From: Plectosphaerella cucumerina
Taxonomy: Eukaryota; Ascomycota; Sordariomycetes; Glomerellales; Plectosphaerellaceae
Length of the DNA: 64,000 nt
Reading direction: 5' to 3'
Assembly: GCA_020746995.1 (NCBI GenBank)
Contig: JAGPXD010000007.1
Coordinates: 1,798,001 to 1,862,000, forward strand
Made by a program: the position numbers and the translations under genes. How positions within the stretch are numbered: the stretch's first letter is position 1; each line of letters opens with the position of its first letter. The notes beneath the pieces were generated by a model, which did not search any database, had not been told where the DNA came from, and saw nothing but the letters and a program-made list of their open reading frames with translations. Positions 12,606-23,956 of the stretch are shown here, piece by piece.

Positions 12606-12902
12606 CTGTGAGGCGAGAGGAAAGTCCGTCAGCATCAATTGCGGCAGGCGCACGAAGTTTACATCAATCGGGGATTGCGGGTGTGATGGAATCGCTGGTT
12701 TTCTTCTGGCGGCCTGAGACAGTTGAGAGCTCGAGGGTGGTGAGGTGTTGTGTTGGCGGGGTAGCTGGGCCAAGCAAGATTGTGACGTTGAGGCGATGGC
12801 GGGGTCGTCGTCCGCGTTCGCCGAGCACAGGCAGGGGTTGGGTTGGGAGCTTGGACGATGATGGGAAGGTGATAGATGGGGGAAGAGGGGTGCTCAGCTT
12901 AC
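12606..12902 (-). other. Probable 5' UTR intron of GAPDH
   Basis: On the minus strand the sequence shows a donor AG/GTAAGC at 12902 and a pyrimidine-rich acceptor CTCACAG ending at 12606, 32 bases before the GAPDH ATG. The 297-base intron would lie wholly in the leader. Filamentous-fungal gpd genes often have such a leader intron; here it is inferred from splice signals only. Confidence 0.55.
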
Positions 12903-12944
12903 CTAGGGGGGCAGATGCCACGAGAATTGGATGAGGAGTTTGAG

Positions 12945-13020
12945 GAAAGAGGTTGATGAAGAGGAGGAGGAAGAAGAGAGGGGAGGAAAAAAAGTAGAAC
13001 GAGGGGAGGTCAAGTTATTA
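12945..13020 (-). promoter_or_regulatory. Pyrimidine-rich core promoter tract of GAPDH
   Basis: Read on the minus strand this is a dense C/T tract (cctcccctctcttcttcctc and similar) directly upstream of the proposed leader exon. Such CT boxes mark transcription start zones of highly expressed fungal genes lacking a strong TATA box. An AT-rich patch (AAATAATAA) sits just upstream near 13015-13025. Confidence 0.5.
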
Positions 13021-16000
13021 TTTGGATGGCCGGAGCCAGGAGGGAGGGGACTGGAGGGACGTGGAGGGGGGCAACCACAGGTCCCCGCGGGAGTGGGTAG
13101 CTCGAGTTGGCCAGGTCAGGTACCTGCCCTTCCTCCCCCTTCACATCTGGACTGGTATGTTTTTTACTCGCAGCAGTACATCTCATCAGTCATCGATTGG
13201 GGTGCCCACCCACCTGAGGCTACAGGTAGCCAGGCACTACGGATTGGATGGGGATGCGGGCGCGAGACAGCCGCGAGCACAGCACAGCACAGATGAGGTG
13301 AGGGAAGGAAGGCGCCTGCCCGCCATGTCCGAGCGTGGCGACTGGACTGGGCAGGCAGGGCAGGAGCAGGGAGCTCTCAGGGAGCTCCTACCCCGGTCCG
13401 CTTCCAACCATCCATGTTCCCACCCTCAATGTACTGTAGCCTGCGGGGCATCCGGTGCGGTGTGGTACCTCTTGATACGCCGCGGGATTTGGTTGGGAAA
13501 CCTGGGAACCTCGAGGAACCCGGCAGCAACATGTCGTGTCGTGGTTTCGTTCCAAGGGTGGGGAGCTACGGCCTAGCGTCGTCCGGGTCGCAGCCTCTGC
13601 CGCCAGCGGACGACCTGCTTGGGAGCTTGGACTGGCGATTTCGGCGCTCCGTCGACGGCGAGGACGCGGGATGCCGGAGTGGTGGAGGGGTTTATGGTAG
13701 ATATGGGATGCCTGTTCATCCATCCATCCATTCCACACGGGCATGCGAAGGGAGGCGAGGCATATGGCCTGACGTCCATTTGTCATAAACCCCTTCATGT
13801 CCTGGTGCAGTGCAGTCGTGCTTCTCCATCCTGAGATGCTCAAACCCTTGATCAAACGAAAGACCCCTCGACCAGAAAAGAGACAGGACGCCCGCTTGGC
13901 CCGTCGCTGCGTCTTTTACCGTCTCACCAGTGTCAGTTTCGCTGGGCGGTGGTGGGGACCTGGAAGGAGGCTGTCGGCCCGTCTTGACCGCATTGAGGTC
14001 GTTTGGTCCGTCCCGTCTTGTCGGCCGCGGCCTGGGCTATCAGGGCCCTTTTTTCGCAGTTTTATTTCTCTCAATGCCTCGCCTCGCCTCATTATTATTA
14101 GCATCCGCCCTCTCCCCTCCTTCTTCGGACGGGCCGTGTGCGTGTGCGTGGGCAGATTTGTCACCCTGATTTGCCAACCATTCCTGTCATTCATTGCCAT
14201 CCCCCTCTTCGGTGACTCGACTCGATTTTGCCTCTTGACTGCCGACAACGGACGGCGTGGCCGATGGATGGATGGATGGGATGGGATAGGTGAAATGATA
14301 TCGCTCAAAATGACATTACGCACGGCAATCAGCTCACCCCCCATGGCGCAACCCACGCCTTGGCCTGGCCTGAGGACGGGAAGCAAAGGACCATGACACC
14401 TGATGCTGCCCATCCCCTTCGTTTCTTTCCATCTGGATAGCGGTCTGCCTGTCTGTCCGCTGCATGCAACCCGATGGCTCCGTGGTGCGGTGCTGCAAAA
14501 AGCAAGTGCCACCCACGCACGCACGCTCGGAAAGAGGGGCACTTTCTCTGGCCTGCATCACATTTCTCTGCCCCTCCTTCCCTGACATCACCAGCCAACC
14601 GGGTCCCCTCAGGCTCGAATGACAGGGCTCGTCCAAACAGACCAAACCCGCACTACCGAGTCGATCGCATTAGCTAAGCCGCCAAGCTCACGTCAACCAG
14701 GGGAGTCGATCTGCTGTGACGACCGAAGGTTCCTTCCTCAGGCAGATCTCGTCTCCCGTCGGCAACAACCGCAGTCCGGCTCTTATCGTTATCCGAACCT
14801 CCCCTCGTCCTCAATTTCTCGTCACCAACTACATCTCTGATCAAACACTCACCCTCACCTCCATCTCCTGCCAACACCAATCGCCGGAACATCGAATGCC
14901 CACCATGACGACAGCCATGGCTAGCCGAGCACCCCTGGCCCCCTTATCCCGAGCCCACGTCGATTCCCGAGGCCGTCGGCATCGTCAAACCCCACACCCG
15001 GCCAGACTTCACCCGAAAACATGGGATTCTTCGGGATCTCCCATGCAACCCCCCCTTTCCCCGGCCGCACCCTGACACGAACCTACCTAACCCACCACCA
15101 ACAGCACCTCCAAACCCGGCATATCGACATGGTCCAGAGCTCGGCCACACGCTATCCATGCATTTGAGCTTCCCCAGACCACCGCGCATCCACAAGGCTG
15201 GCCCTTGTCCCTGCCCGTCCTTGCCTGTCACCCGTCCGCCGGCTCGCCCACCCGGAGCTTTACGGCTCCTCGGCTCTCCTCAGGCCCCTCCAATCCCGAC
15301 CTCTTCCCTCCCCGCGCCGGCTCGTCCCTCTCTCCCTTTCCCCCCGAAAGCAACGACAACATCCCGGCGAGCGGCGCACGTCACCCGCGGCCCCATGCCC
15401 CTCCCCCTGACCCGGGTCTGACCGGGGCTCCCTCCCTGGCCCCTCCGAACACACCCGGTCCTCTCCACGGCAGGGTTCTCTGCCTGCTCGCCTACCCGCC
15501 TCTCACATGCTCGGCATAATGCTACTGCGGGTCACTGCATCTGTTTTGGTGATGCCAGCTTGTTTCTCACAGAGGCCTACCTTCCAGAAGCTCGAGGAGT
15601 TTTCCCGGCATATTCTTCATCCGCCACGGTTCAAGTGAAGTCCAGTGGAAAACCAAACCCCTTTGTATTTGGGTGCCCGTCTCTTCCCGAACCCCCTCCT
15701 CTATTTCGTAACTCGTCCCTCTCCAACAGGCACTATTACTTGATCCTAATCTCGTCGACACTGCCCAACCTGCGGAGTAGGTCCCGGCCTGACACGGGTT
15801 GCATGCGACTATCTACACAGCTTCCCCTCCATAGTCACACCTGCGGGGCCACCTCTCGTGTTCTGACACGAACCAGGTTCGTTTGGACGCGTTCCTGGAG
15901 TATCATCACACATGGCATTGGCCAGTTGTGGGCACCTACATTTCTTGACGTCAGCCTACGGAACATCGCGGAGATCCCCTGCAGACAAACAGAGGAGTCC

Positions 16001-16261
16001 CTAACACAGGCCTCCATTCGTCAAGTGATACAGGGGCAGTTTGGCACGGCAACTGACACGGTCGATATTGAACACCCCAGTGGGCCGAACGATACTCATC
16101 AACAGCCGATACATGGTGCCAAAGATGTGCTTGCTTTCCATTCTATACCCCAATCTTCGTGTCTATCCATCTTTATCCAGAGATTGCCCCTTCGTGTGCG
16201 TTTTTCGTACATGTATGCTGAACATCTTACATGGCCACCATCCACCTTCAACTCACCTGCA
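13021..16261. other. Gene-free 3.2 kb between GAPDH promoter and TMEM135-like 3' end
   Basis: The sequence contains GGAT repeats (14263-14279), a CATC repeat (about 13712-13730), and long pyrimidine-rich, proline-coding open frames around 14890-15420 that lack an ATG. I could not assemble a gene with conserved protein features. It may hold distal GAPDH promoter elements, a non-coding RNA or a divergent species-specific gene. Confidence 0.4.
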
Positions 16262-18207
16262 TCACCGCTGCAGGACCATCCCCAGAATCTTGCCCATCAC
16301 TCCCCGCACCCTCTCCTTATTCTCCTGGGCGCACGTGAACACCACCGCCGTGCTGGCGGCAAAGGCAATCGTCTCCCGCCACTGCTTGTCCTCGGCGTAG
16401 CGGCGCGGGAACAACGTCGCCAGCGCTCTGGGCGCGACGAAGAGCGCCATGTCCTTTCGCCGGCTCGCAGTCTCAATAAGAACGCTCCAGCCGCACAGGA
16501 AGCAGCCGCAGCCGACGCAGAGGCCGCTGTCGATGGTCTGCCGCGCCGCCGTGTGGGTGCCGAGGAGGCGCGGTCCGACCCGCGTCCGAGCCAGGCACAC
16601 ACCGTAGTAGAATAACGTGATAAAGGTGCCCAAGAAGGCTGAAGACCTAGCTGCCGAGAGGAAGGCCTTTGTTACGCCCTTGGCCGTGGGCGGCTTGCGA
16701 AGCTGTACCGCCAGATTCAAGGGCAGGTACATGGCCATGCTCCAGCGGAACGAGCGGGCGAGCCGGCTCAGGGCGTGGTATTCGCATGACGGGCCGCAGC
16801 CCATGTGCACCATCTCGCAAGGGAACGGCACCGACACTGCCGGATCGCCCCACGCCGTCGGCCAGTCGTACTCCTCACACATGCCCTGGAGGAGTGGCGC
16901 GTGGCCCGTGTCGGTGCCGTAGCGGAGCTCGCCGGTGCGGCACTTTTGCAGCGCCTCGATGAGGCGGCCGTCGACGTTGGCCGCCGAAGCGATCCACCTT
17001 CGGTAGCCCTGCGGCAGCCGGGAGGGGGTGTAGAACCATGCCCACATTATCAGGGCCACGGAACACACGAAGATCCAGGGGTCGGTTGACCGGGTCACTA
17101 GTGTCTCGAGCTGGACGAGCAGGAGGGAAAGCCCGTTAGCCACCAGCCGAACGGGTGTCCGACGTGAGATCTCGGCGAAGCCGCCGCCTTGTGCGTCTAC
17201 AGGTGCCACATACCTGGGTCCATTTTTGGGTTGCCTTGCGACGGGATCGACGACGAGCCCATAATTCCCCGACGAGCACGTCCACGGCGCGGCAGACGGC
17301 GAAGAGGGTCAGGTCGAGCGTCTTGCCGGCATAGCTGATGGTCCTTGTCGCTGCCTCGCCTGACGAAGAAGTACCGTCATCTTGTTTCACCGGCACCCTC
17401 TCGGTGAAGGCATCGCTCTTCTTGGTCTGCAAGAGTCTCAGACTGAGCCAGGCGGCGAGGAACGCGGACAGCCATCTAGAAAGCCTGGAGCGAATGTGGT
17501 CAGCGCTAACCCGTCATGACAGCAGGTGAGGCCCGCCGTGGGCCGGCCGGATCGGTTGCACATACCGCGTCAGTGACACTTGGCCGAGACCCTGTGTCAC
17601 ACGCTCTAGAAGCCGCCGTACTGGTGTCTAAAGGCAACGTCAGCCTCAATATCGAAGAGGAGGATCTCGCAGGAAGTCTCTCGGGAAGGGGGAAGAAGGG
17701 CCGGCCGAAAGGGGGGGGCTGTCAGAAGCAAAAGGGCCCGAGGAAACAGCCGCGGGACATGCAGCCTTGCATGCTTTCGCCCTGGCTGATCTGCGGGGTG
17801 ATGCTGGGGAGGGGGTTGCATGCAGCCAGAGAAGGCGCCGGGAGACATCCGAGCCATGGTGCTAGTAAGCGCAGGCACGCGCTCACTCACGCACTCACCT
17901 CGAGAAGGGTGCTGCCGCCGACGAGGACGGCGCAAAAGGTCGGGAAGCGCTGCCACTCGAAGCCGGTCAGGATGATATGGCGCAGGGAGGCCAAGAGATC
18001 CACATCCTTCTTCGGGGAGGCTGCAGGACCGCTCGCGCGGCGCCGGGCCCTGGTGACGGCTTGGAGGAGCAGGGTCAGCAGCCTGGGCGCGACGGACGAG
18101 GCATAGCCCAAGAGGTATGCTCGCACGAGGGGCCTGAGGGCGGGCGGGGTCTGGCGGAGGGCGAGGAATCCTGCGGAGGGGACGCGCAGGTGACTCCGAG
18201 GTTGCAT
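16262..18207 (-). CDS. TMEM135-like membrane protein
   Basis: Integral membrane protein of the TMEM135/PMP52 family; animal members act at peroxisomes and mitochondria in lipid handling and organelle dynamics. Exons are 18207..17899, 17627..17566, 17484..17214 and 17110..16262 (introns 271, 81, 103 bases), giving at least 496 residues. Splicing joins GGSTLLE to TPVRRLLERVTQG and then RLSRWLSAFLAAWLSL, and WTQ to LETLVTRSTDPWIF, all typical of fungal homologues. Recognisable blocks include FEWQRFPTFCA, the Cys-rich MVHMGCGPSCEYHALSR, SSAFLGTFITLFYYGVC and LCVGCGCFLCGW. Several hydrophobic segments are predicted transmembrane helices. The start at 18207 is the first in-frame ATG; some homologues are longer at the N-terminus, so an upstream exon cannot be excluded. 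Confidence 0.85.
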
Positions 18208-20707
18208 CGCGGAGGGTCGTCGTCGTTTGTGAGCAGGGCCTGCTTGGTGGTGCTCACAAGGATTGGGCCTTTGGCCCGAGGGGGTTCAGGGGGGTTTCGC
18301 CCCAGAGGCGGACGATGTGAGAGCGAGGGTGACTGTCCGCGGGGATTTACTGTGACGACGATCAGTATGCTTGTTCAGGTCGCAGTGTGGTTTCTCCACA
18401 ACGGCTTTTATCAGCCGAAGAGGCTTTTCCTGGCGGAGGCAATAGCGCGCGAATGGAGGATTGCCGGGGGAGGGACATGATCAACCGCGGCCTGAGACCG
18501 GGGGTGGCTTGCTCGGTACGGTCTACAGGCACACACACACGGTGTGACGGGCATCCGATGGTGAGGTATAGTTGGGAGGGCACCTCAGAAGATGAGGCAG
18601 GGGAGAGACGAGGCATGGCTGGCCTGGCCTGGCCCGGCCACTTGGTAGGGCAGGTGAGCATGCGGGTAGGCATGTCATCCGGTTTACGGTGAGACTTGGG
18701 CCAGAAAGGACGTGCTGCATCAGCGGGTTTGATTGCCTCAATCTCGAAGCAGCGGTGCCGGCCGCGCACTGCGCGAGAACAACCGCGATGCTTCACCGGA
18801 TGGAGGTCTGGGGGATCGCCCGGCGTTTTGACGATCAGGTAGTAGGAAGGGGGGTGGGAGCTGGGGGGAACGTCGGTCTCACCCAGGGTTCGCAAGGGGG
18901 CTGTTGGCTGTTCTGGAAGTGGAAGGCGACGCAGCCGCCCGGGCTGTTGGCTGTTTGTTGGAGTTGAACAGGACGGCGCTGTGGTTCAAGAAGGGGAGGG
19001 GGGGAGGCCAGGGATAGCCAGGGGAGGGGGGGTGCAGCGCGGGTGCAACAGGAAGCAAGCAGGAGGATGTACCTGCAGGGTGGTGTCTTGGTGTGACGAT
19101 GCAACGGGAGATGCGACGATGACGTTCCCCCCAAAGAGGAGCGACCTAACTTACTAGTACTGGAGGGAAGTGCAGAAAAAAGGCAAGGGAGGAGAGAGAG
19201 GGGATGGTGGCACGAGGTGGCGGTGGTGGGTGCAGCACAGGTTATGGGTGACTGGTTCGGTAATGCAATGGGGTGGCTGCCGAGGCTTCAGAAGATGCTC
19301 GTGGGGAGGGAGAGAGATAAGGGATGGCGGAGCAGAGGCAGAGAGAGCCCACGATCAGCAGCAAGGAAGACTCAGGGGAGTGAGGTGGAAGTGGGTTCTT
19401 GCTGATGCTGCTCGAGATGAGACGCGCAGGGCAGTGGATGATCGAGGACCTGAAGGACCCTCTTCCACGACCGAGTGGGAACGAGGGGATGGGCCTGCCT
19501 GCAGGGACACAGTTTGGTGATTGTTGCAGGCACACAGCAAGCAGGTTTCAACGGGCAAGGGGTTCAGGGGGGGGGACGTGGGAGATGCATAACAAGAGGT
19601 CCGTACTGACCATGCAAGAAGGCGGGGAGTCGTTGGGGGCCAGCAGCCGTCGACGTCGTTCGATAGAAGCTGGGAAAACACTGCAGTGGCAGAAGGTCTG
19701 ACCTGGCACTGACAGCGATGCTTCAGGGGACGATGGACGGGATTGGGACTGGGGATTGGAGGTTTCGATCAGGACGATCCCCAGGCCGCCAATCTGGCTT
19801 ATTTCGCTTAAGGAGGGACGCCCACCCCTGCCCGTGACGATTGGGAAACGCCTTATGGACCTAAACGGCAAGTCTTTCGTGGGCCTATTCAGCCGAGGTA
19901 GGGGGGGTGGTTGATTTGCAGCCGCCACGGTGGCTGAGGTGAGTAAGTCCAAGGAGGCTTCTACGTCTGGCTGACAGTCGATGTCGATGTCGATGAAAAG
20001 GATGTCGTTCTCGTTCCTGGAGCCTGGAGGTCGTGGTGTAGAGTAGGTGGTCCGGGCTCAGGGGAGAGACACGGCACGGCAAGGCGGAGGGCCACCTTTG
20101 GCGGGACTCGGAGGCTAGCGTGCGGCGACTGGGATAGGTCTGGTAGGGCCCCCAGAACGGGATGGATTCCGTGTCGAGGTCGGGGAGATACCGGACGAGG
20201 AGAAGGTCCAGTCGGTGTCTCTGTAATGTCGGTCCCGTGGCGAGTCACGTCGAGGGGAACAAAGCACACGGCCCAGCATCAGCACCAGCACCAGCACGGA
20301 AGTCTTCTCGTAGCCTAGCGCCGACGACGTCGAGGAGAGATGCGGAGAAAGCGTCGATGATGGTTGGGTCCCGTCACCGATGGGCATTGGTTGGGAAAGG
20401 CTGGGCGTTGACGAGAGGGGAGGAACAAAAAAGTGAGGTGAGGAAGGGAAGACGTTCCTCGGAAGTTGGCATGTGATGCTCCGGTAGACGCATGCGCCGC
20501 GACGGGTTGCATAAGTGCGCGCCCCGCTTGAGGTCACCGCAGCCCAATGGCTGATGAAGAAGAGCGCGGCGTTGGCGGTGGTAAGCCCCCGTACGCCGAT
20601 ATGTAGCTAGCGCTTAGCATGCCGGCCGCCAATGCTGGGGAAGTGGGCTAGCCCTGGCGCACTTCCAGCTTGCTTCCGCGCCGTGGCTTTTTGGGGCCAG
20701 TCCCGTC

Positions 20708-20766
20708 AATCCAATCCAATCCGCCCGCCCAACTGCCACACATCTGTTGTCTTGTCTTGTCTTGTC
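20708..20766. repeat. CAATC and TTGTC microsatellites
   Basis: CAATC is repeated about three times at 20708-20723 and includes two CCAAT pentamers. TTGTC is repeated four times at 20747-20766. Both lie upstream of the bHLH gene. Confidence 0.7.
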
Positions 20767-22200
20767 TGAACTGACTCTTGCTCGACGGAATGGAAGATCG
20801 AGCTACGAGATAGCGTTGATTTTAAACCACGGATAGGGCAGCGCAAGTCCGAGCTTTCACCTCACCGCCTCTGACCGCATGTTGCTCCTACAGGTACGAA
20901 GAACACCAGAAAAAGTTGAAGTTGAGGAGCTGAAAAGGTACCTGCGCCGCACGCCTGCTGCAGGTGCGACCGCCTGTGCCTCTCGACCCAGACACCCGCC
21001 TGAAGTACCGCCGTCACTACCACCCCCCGAACGCCCTGGAAAACGCCCCCCGGATTTGACAGCCCAGAGGGGTCTACTGCAGTGCGAGCTGCCCTGCCTC
21101 CTGCCTTCTGCCCCACCTGGTTCCTTCAGTTGGCCCCCCCTGAAGACTCCCTAATCCCGGTCGTCCCTTCCCCCCCTTCCCAGCCCCAGACACATCCCAT
21201 CTGTTCTGGTCTGTGTCGTGGATTTCTACAACAAGACGGTCAACGTTCCTTTTCTTTCACGGGCCCCCTGCCCCTTCGTCCTGCCCTACCCTCGTCACCC
21301 CCAACATCGACTCGCGACAACATCTGGCTCCCCCAGCCTCCAGGATCCTCACCGAAGCTCTTCTCGCCAACATCAACACCAGAACATCGTCACGCACACG
21401 GCTCACTCGCCCCCCCAGTGTCCCAGCGTCCATCTCCGCAAACAGACACGGGACCCTGCACACTAGAGCGCTCAGCGGGTCAACCTGCCTGCCGCCCTGC
21501 CGCCCATCCGCCTGCCGCCCGCCTGCGCGCAAACCGCCGCACACCGAAGCTGCGCCTCGTTTCCAGTGCTCTCGCCCTTCTGGCTTCTACCAGTACCCCA
21601 GCGCAGCACAACCAGCGCAACGCCCGCCTGGCCCAAAACGTCGCCCCCGACACACATCTCCCTACCTGCTCCCGCCGCCACGGCCACGTGCTTGGCGAAA
21701 ACCCGCGTCTGCCTCCCGCCCTTCATCAACGATCCTGCGACTTTCCCTCTCTCACTCGCCAGACACCGTCGCTCGCTGCCCCTGTTTTCCAGACGGGCTG
21801 CTGGTTGAGTTGACGTGCCTCGAGCCTGAGCCTGAGCCTGAGTCCGCACTCTTCGGACTTCCCGGCTCCGCATAACGAAGTAGCTGCTGCTGGCGCTGCT
21901 CCACCACAAACCCACGTCCACCGCCCACGTCCGCGGCCTCGACCTCCATCGATCTCGCTCTTCAATCTCCCTCGGCCTCAGCGGGACCCGCGTCCTCCTC
22001 CGGCCCTCCGACGACATTCGAAATCCATCTCCTCTCACCGACGCGATCATCTCTCCCCCGACCGGAAACCAGCGACCGCCGCGAGCGAGCGACGCCGCCT
22101 CCGAACATCAGGCGACCTTGGCTGTGCGCCGCTCCCCCCTGCCGTAATCTCGCCTCGCCTTGCTCGTCGTCCCTCGTCGGAGCCAGCTGTTCGAGGACAA

Positions 22201-22281
22201 ATGCACTTCCTCGACGTGCCCACGACAACCGCGACGACCCTCAGACACTCAGTCACGGCGCTCACCTCCCGCGCCGCCTAA
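22201..22281 (+). other. Possible upstream ORF in bHLH leader
   Basis: An ATG at 22201 opens a 26-codon frame ending at TAA 22279-22281, 55 bases before the main start. If this part is in the transcript it could dampen translation of the transcription factor. Confidence 0.3.
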
Positions 22282-22336
22282 CATACCCTGCACACCCTTT
22301 CCAGACGCACTCATGCTTGCTGTACAACGTCCTACA

Positions 22337-23956
22337 ATGGGTTCGTCGCAGCCCTCAGACTCGCATCTACCCTTTGGGTGTAAGTCTTACTCTCTGTTCC
22401 CGCCTTTCCCCTCTGCTCCCTCGCCTGCTGCGAAGCCTCTGCTCACACCGCCGCCTCTCTCCTCAGACGCGTTCGATGCCGAAGACTTCCTTTTCGAGCC
22501 GCCGCCCGACCCGGCGCCAGGCGCCCCTCTCCTCTCCGACAATGATTCCAAGATGATCTCTTCCTTCTTCGACGACATGTCCGCCGATCACTACAACGTC
22601 CCCTCCTTTGGCGAGGGCCTCAACTACAGCGACGCATGGCTACAGCTGCCGCCGCAGTTCATGGGCACCGCCACCTCGCTCGGCCAGCCCGCTGGCCTCT
22701 TCGGCGGCTCCCTCGCCTCCCCGAGTCACGACATGAGCCAGCACGATTTCGGCGACATGATGGTCATGGGCTCCAGCATGATGCCACCGCCAGTTCCATC
22801 ACGGCCTGCGCCTCCCATACCCCAGGCCCGGCACCACCTCGAGCAGCAGCAGCAGTCTCACTTCCAACCACTTCAGCAGCAGCAGCTCCCCCAGCAACAC
22901 ATACAACAGCAGCAATTACAGCCGCAACATCAGCATCAGCATCAGCAGCACCACCAGCAACAACAGTACCAACAGCACGCATCCGCCGATGTCTTGGCTG
23001 CCGCAACACTATTACAAAACGGGTCCTCTTCACGATCAAACCTGGGGCCGTCGCGCTCCGGCTTTTCTCAAAGAAACCAGCCACCATCATTGGGCCCGCC
23101 CGTCGGGCACCTGAGGCACCAGCCGCTCGAGGAGTTCAAGCGAGCCGAGCGGATGAACAGCTTTGGGGAGCCACTGATGGGCGGGCCACAGCAGGTTAAG
23201 CTCTTCAACGACATGGTTTTCGGCTCCGTGCTCGAAGGGCAGGAACCGGTCCCGTCGCCTCCCTTGCGCCGCACCAGCCAGCCACCCGTCGAAGTCCAGT
23301 GGGGTTCAGATACCAGGTTCAGCCGGTCCACGAGCTACGTCCCCGACTCGGCCAGGGAAACATACGACGCCTTGGAGGCCCACCAGCTCAGCTACATGGC
23401 CTGCATCGAACCCAGCAAGAGCGCTGCCACGACCCGCCCGTCCTCGCCTTCGCCCAACGGCGAATCTTCCACTGCCCGACCACAGGCCAGAAACGGTCTA
23501 CCGACAGAAACGGCCGATGAGGAGGCCGGCGACGTGCCGCCGCGGAAACGGAGAAAGAGCCGTAACAACAAGGACGATCCCGAGGAGGACGACGAGTCGA
23601 CGGGGGAATCCACGGGCAAGGGCTCCAAGAAGCGGAAAGGCAAGGCCGATGGGCCCGCCGCCTCTGGGGAGAACGGCACCTCGGGCAAGCGACGGAAATC
23701 TGGCCCAGCCGCCGCCAAGGCGGCACGCGAGAACCTGTCCGAGGCCCAGAAACGGGAGAACCACATCCGCAGCGAGCAGAAGCGTCGCACCCTGATCAAG
23801 GAGGGCTTCGACGACCTCTGCGACCTCGTGCCGGGCCTCAAGGGCGGCGGCTTCAGCAAGAGCACCATGCTAACCATGGCGGCCGAGTGGCTGGAAGACA
23901 TGTTGAGGGGGAACCAGCAGCTGGCGGCGCAGCTCGAGGCGCTCGAGGGACGGTGA
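22337..23956 (+). CDS. bHLH transcription factor with polyQ region
   Basis: Exons 22337..22379 and 22467..23956 give 510 residues. The 87-base intron (GTAAGT..CAG) joins LPFG to YAFDAEDFLFEPPPDP. Residues about 140-186 are Gln/His-rich. Residues 380-435 are Lys/Arg-rich and end in a nuclear-signal-like basic stretch. The bHLH domain is about 440-500: AQKRENHIRSEQKRR is the basic region with the His-Glu-Arg pattern expected for E-box binding, followed by helix-loop-helix GFDDLCDLVPGL and MLTMAAEWLEDML. A role in transcription is secure; the target pathway is not. INO4-type lipid regulators are one possible relative. A weaker in-frame ATG lies at 22313. The intron is a multiple of three without stops, so retention would add 29 residues. 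Confidence 0.9.
   Translation: MGSSQPSDSHLPFGCKSYSLFPPFPSAPSPAAKPLLTPPPLSSDAFDAEDFLFEPPPDPAPGAPLLSDNDSKMISSFFDDMSADHYNVPSFGEGLNYSDAWLQLPPQFMGTATSLGQPAGLFGGSLASPSHDMSQHDFGDMMVMGSSMMPPPVPSRPAPPIPQARHHLEQQQQSHFQPLQQQQLPQQHIQQQQLQPQHQHQHQQHHQQQQYQQHASADVLAAATLLQNGSSSRSNLGPSRSGFSQRNQPPSLGPPVGHLRHQPLEEFKRAERMNSFGEPLMGGPQQVKLFNDMVFGSVLEGQEPVPSPPLRRTSQPPVEVQWGSDTRFSRSTSYVPDSARETYDALEAHQLSYMACIEPSKSAATTRPSSPSPNGESSTARPQARNGLPTETADEEAGDVPPRKRRKSRNNKDDPEEDDESTGESTGKGSKKRKGKADGPAASGENGTSGKRRKSGPAAAKAARENLSEAQKRENHIRSEQKRRTLIKEGFDDLCDLVPGLKGGGFSKSTMLTMAAEWLEDMLRGNQQLAAQLEALEGR

Larger units (their letters stand above)
18208..22336. other. Gene-free 4.1 kb divergent region
   Basis: The longest stretch without a gene model. 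It lies between the divergent TMEM135-like and bHLH genes. It contains short repeats (20279-20297, 20708-20723, 20747-20766, 21822-21843) and, from about 21000, C/T-rich sequence that probably is the promoter and leader of the bHLH factor. Open frames here are Pro/Ser/Arg-rich shadows of base composition. A long promoter is usual for fungal transcription factors. Confidence 0.45.

Noticed and set aside
14890..15421. A long proline-rich open frame on the + strand
   Set aside because: It has an in-frame stop just upstream, no ATG until 15158, and no recognisable motif; C/T-rich non-coding DNA gives such frames.
15560..16615. A 351-codon + strand open frame overlapping the TMEM135-like 3' end
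   Set aside because: It runs antisense over the conserved last exon of the TMEM135-like gene and its translation shows no domain or conserved pattern.
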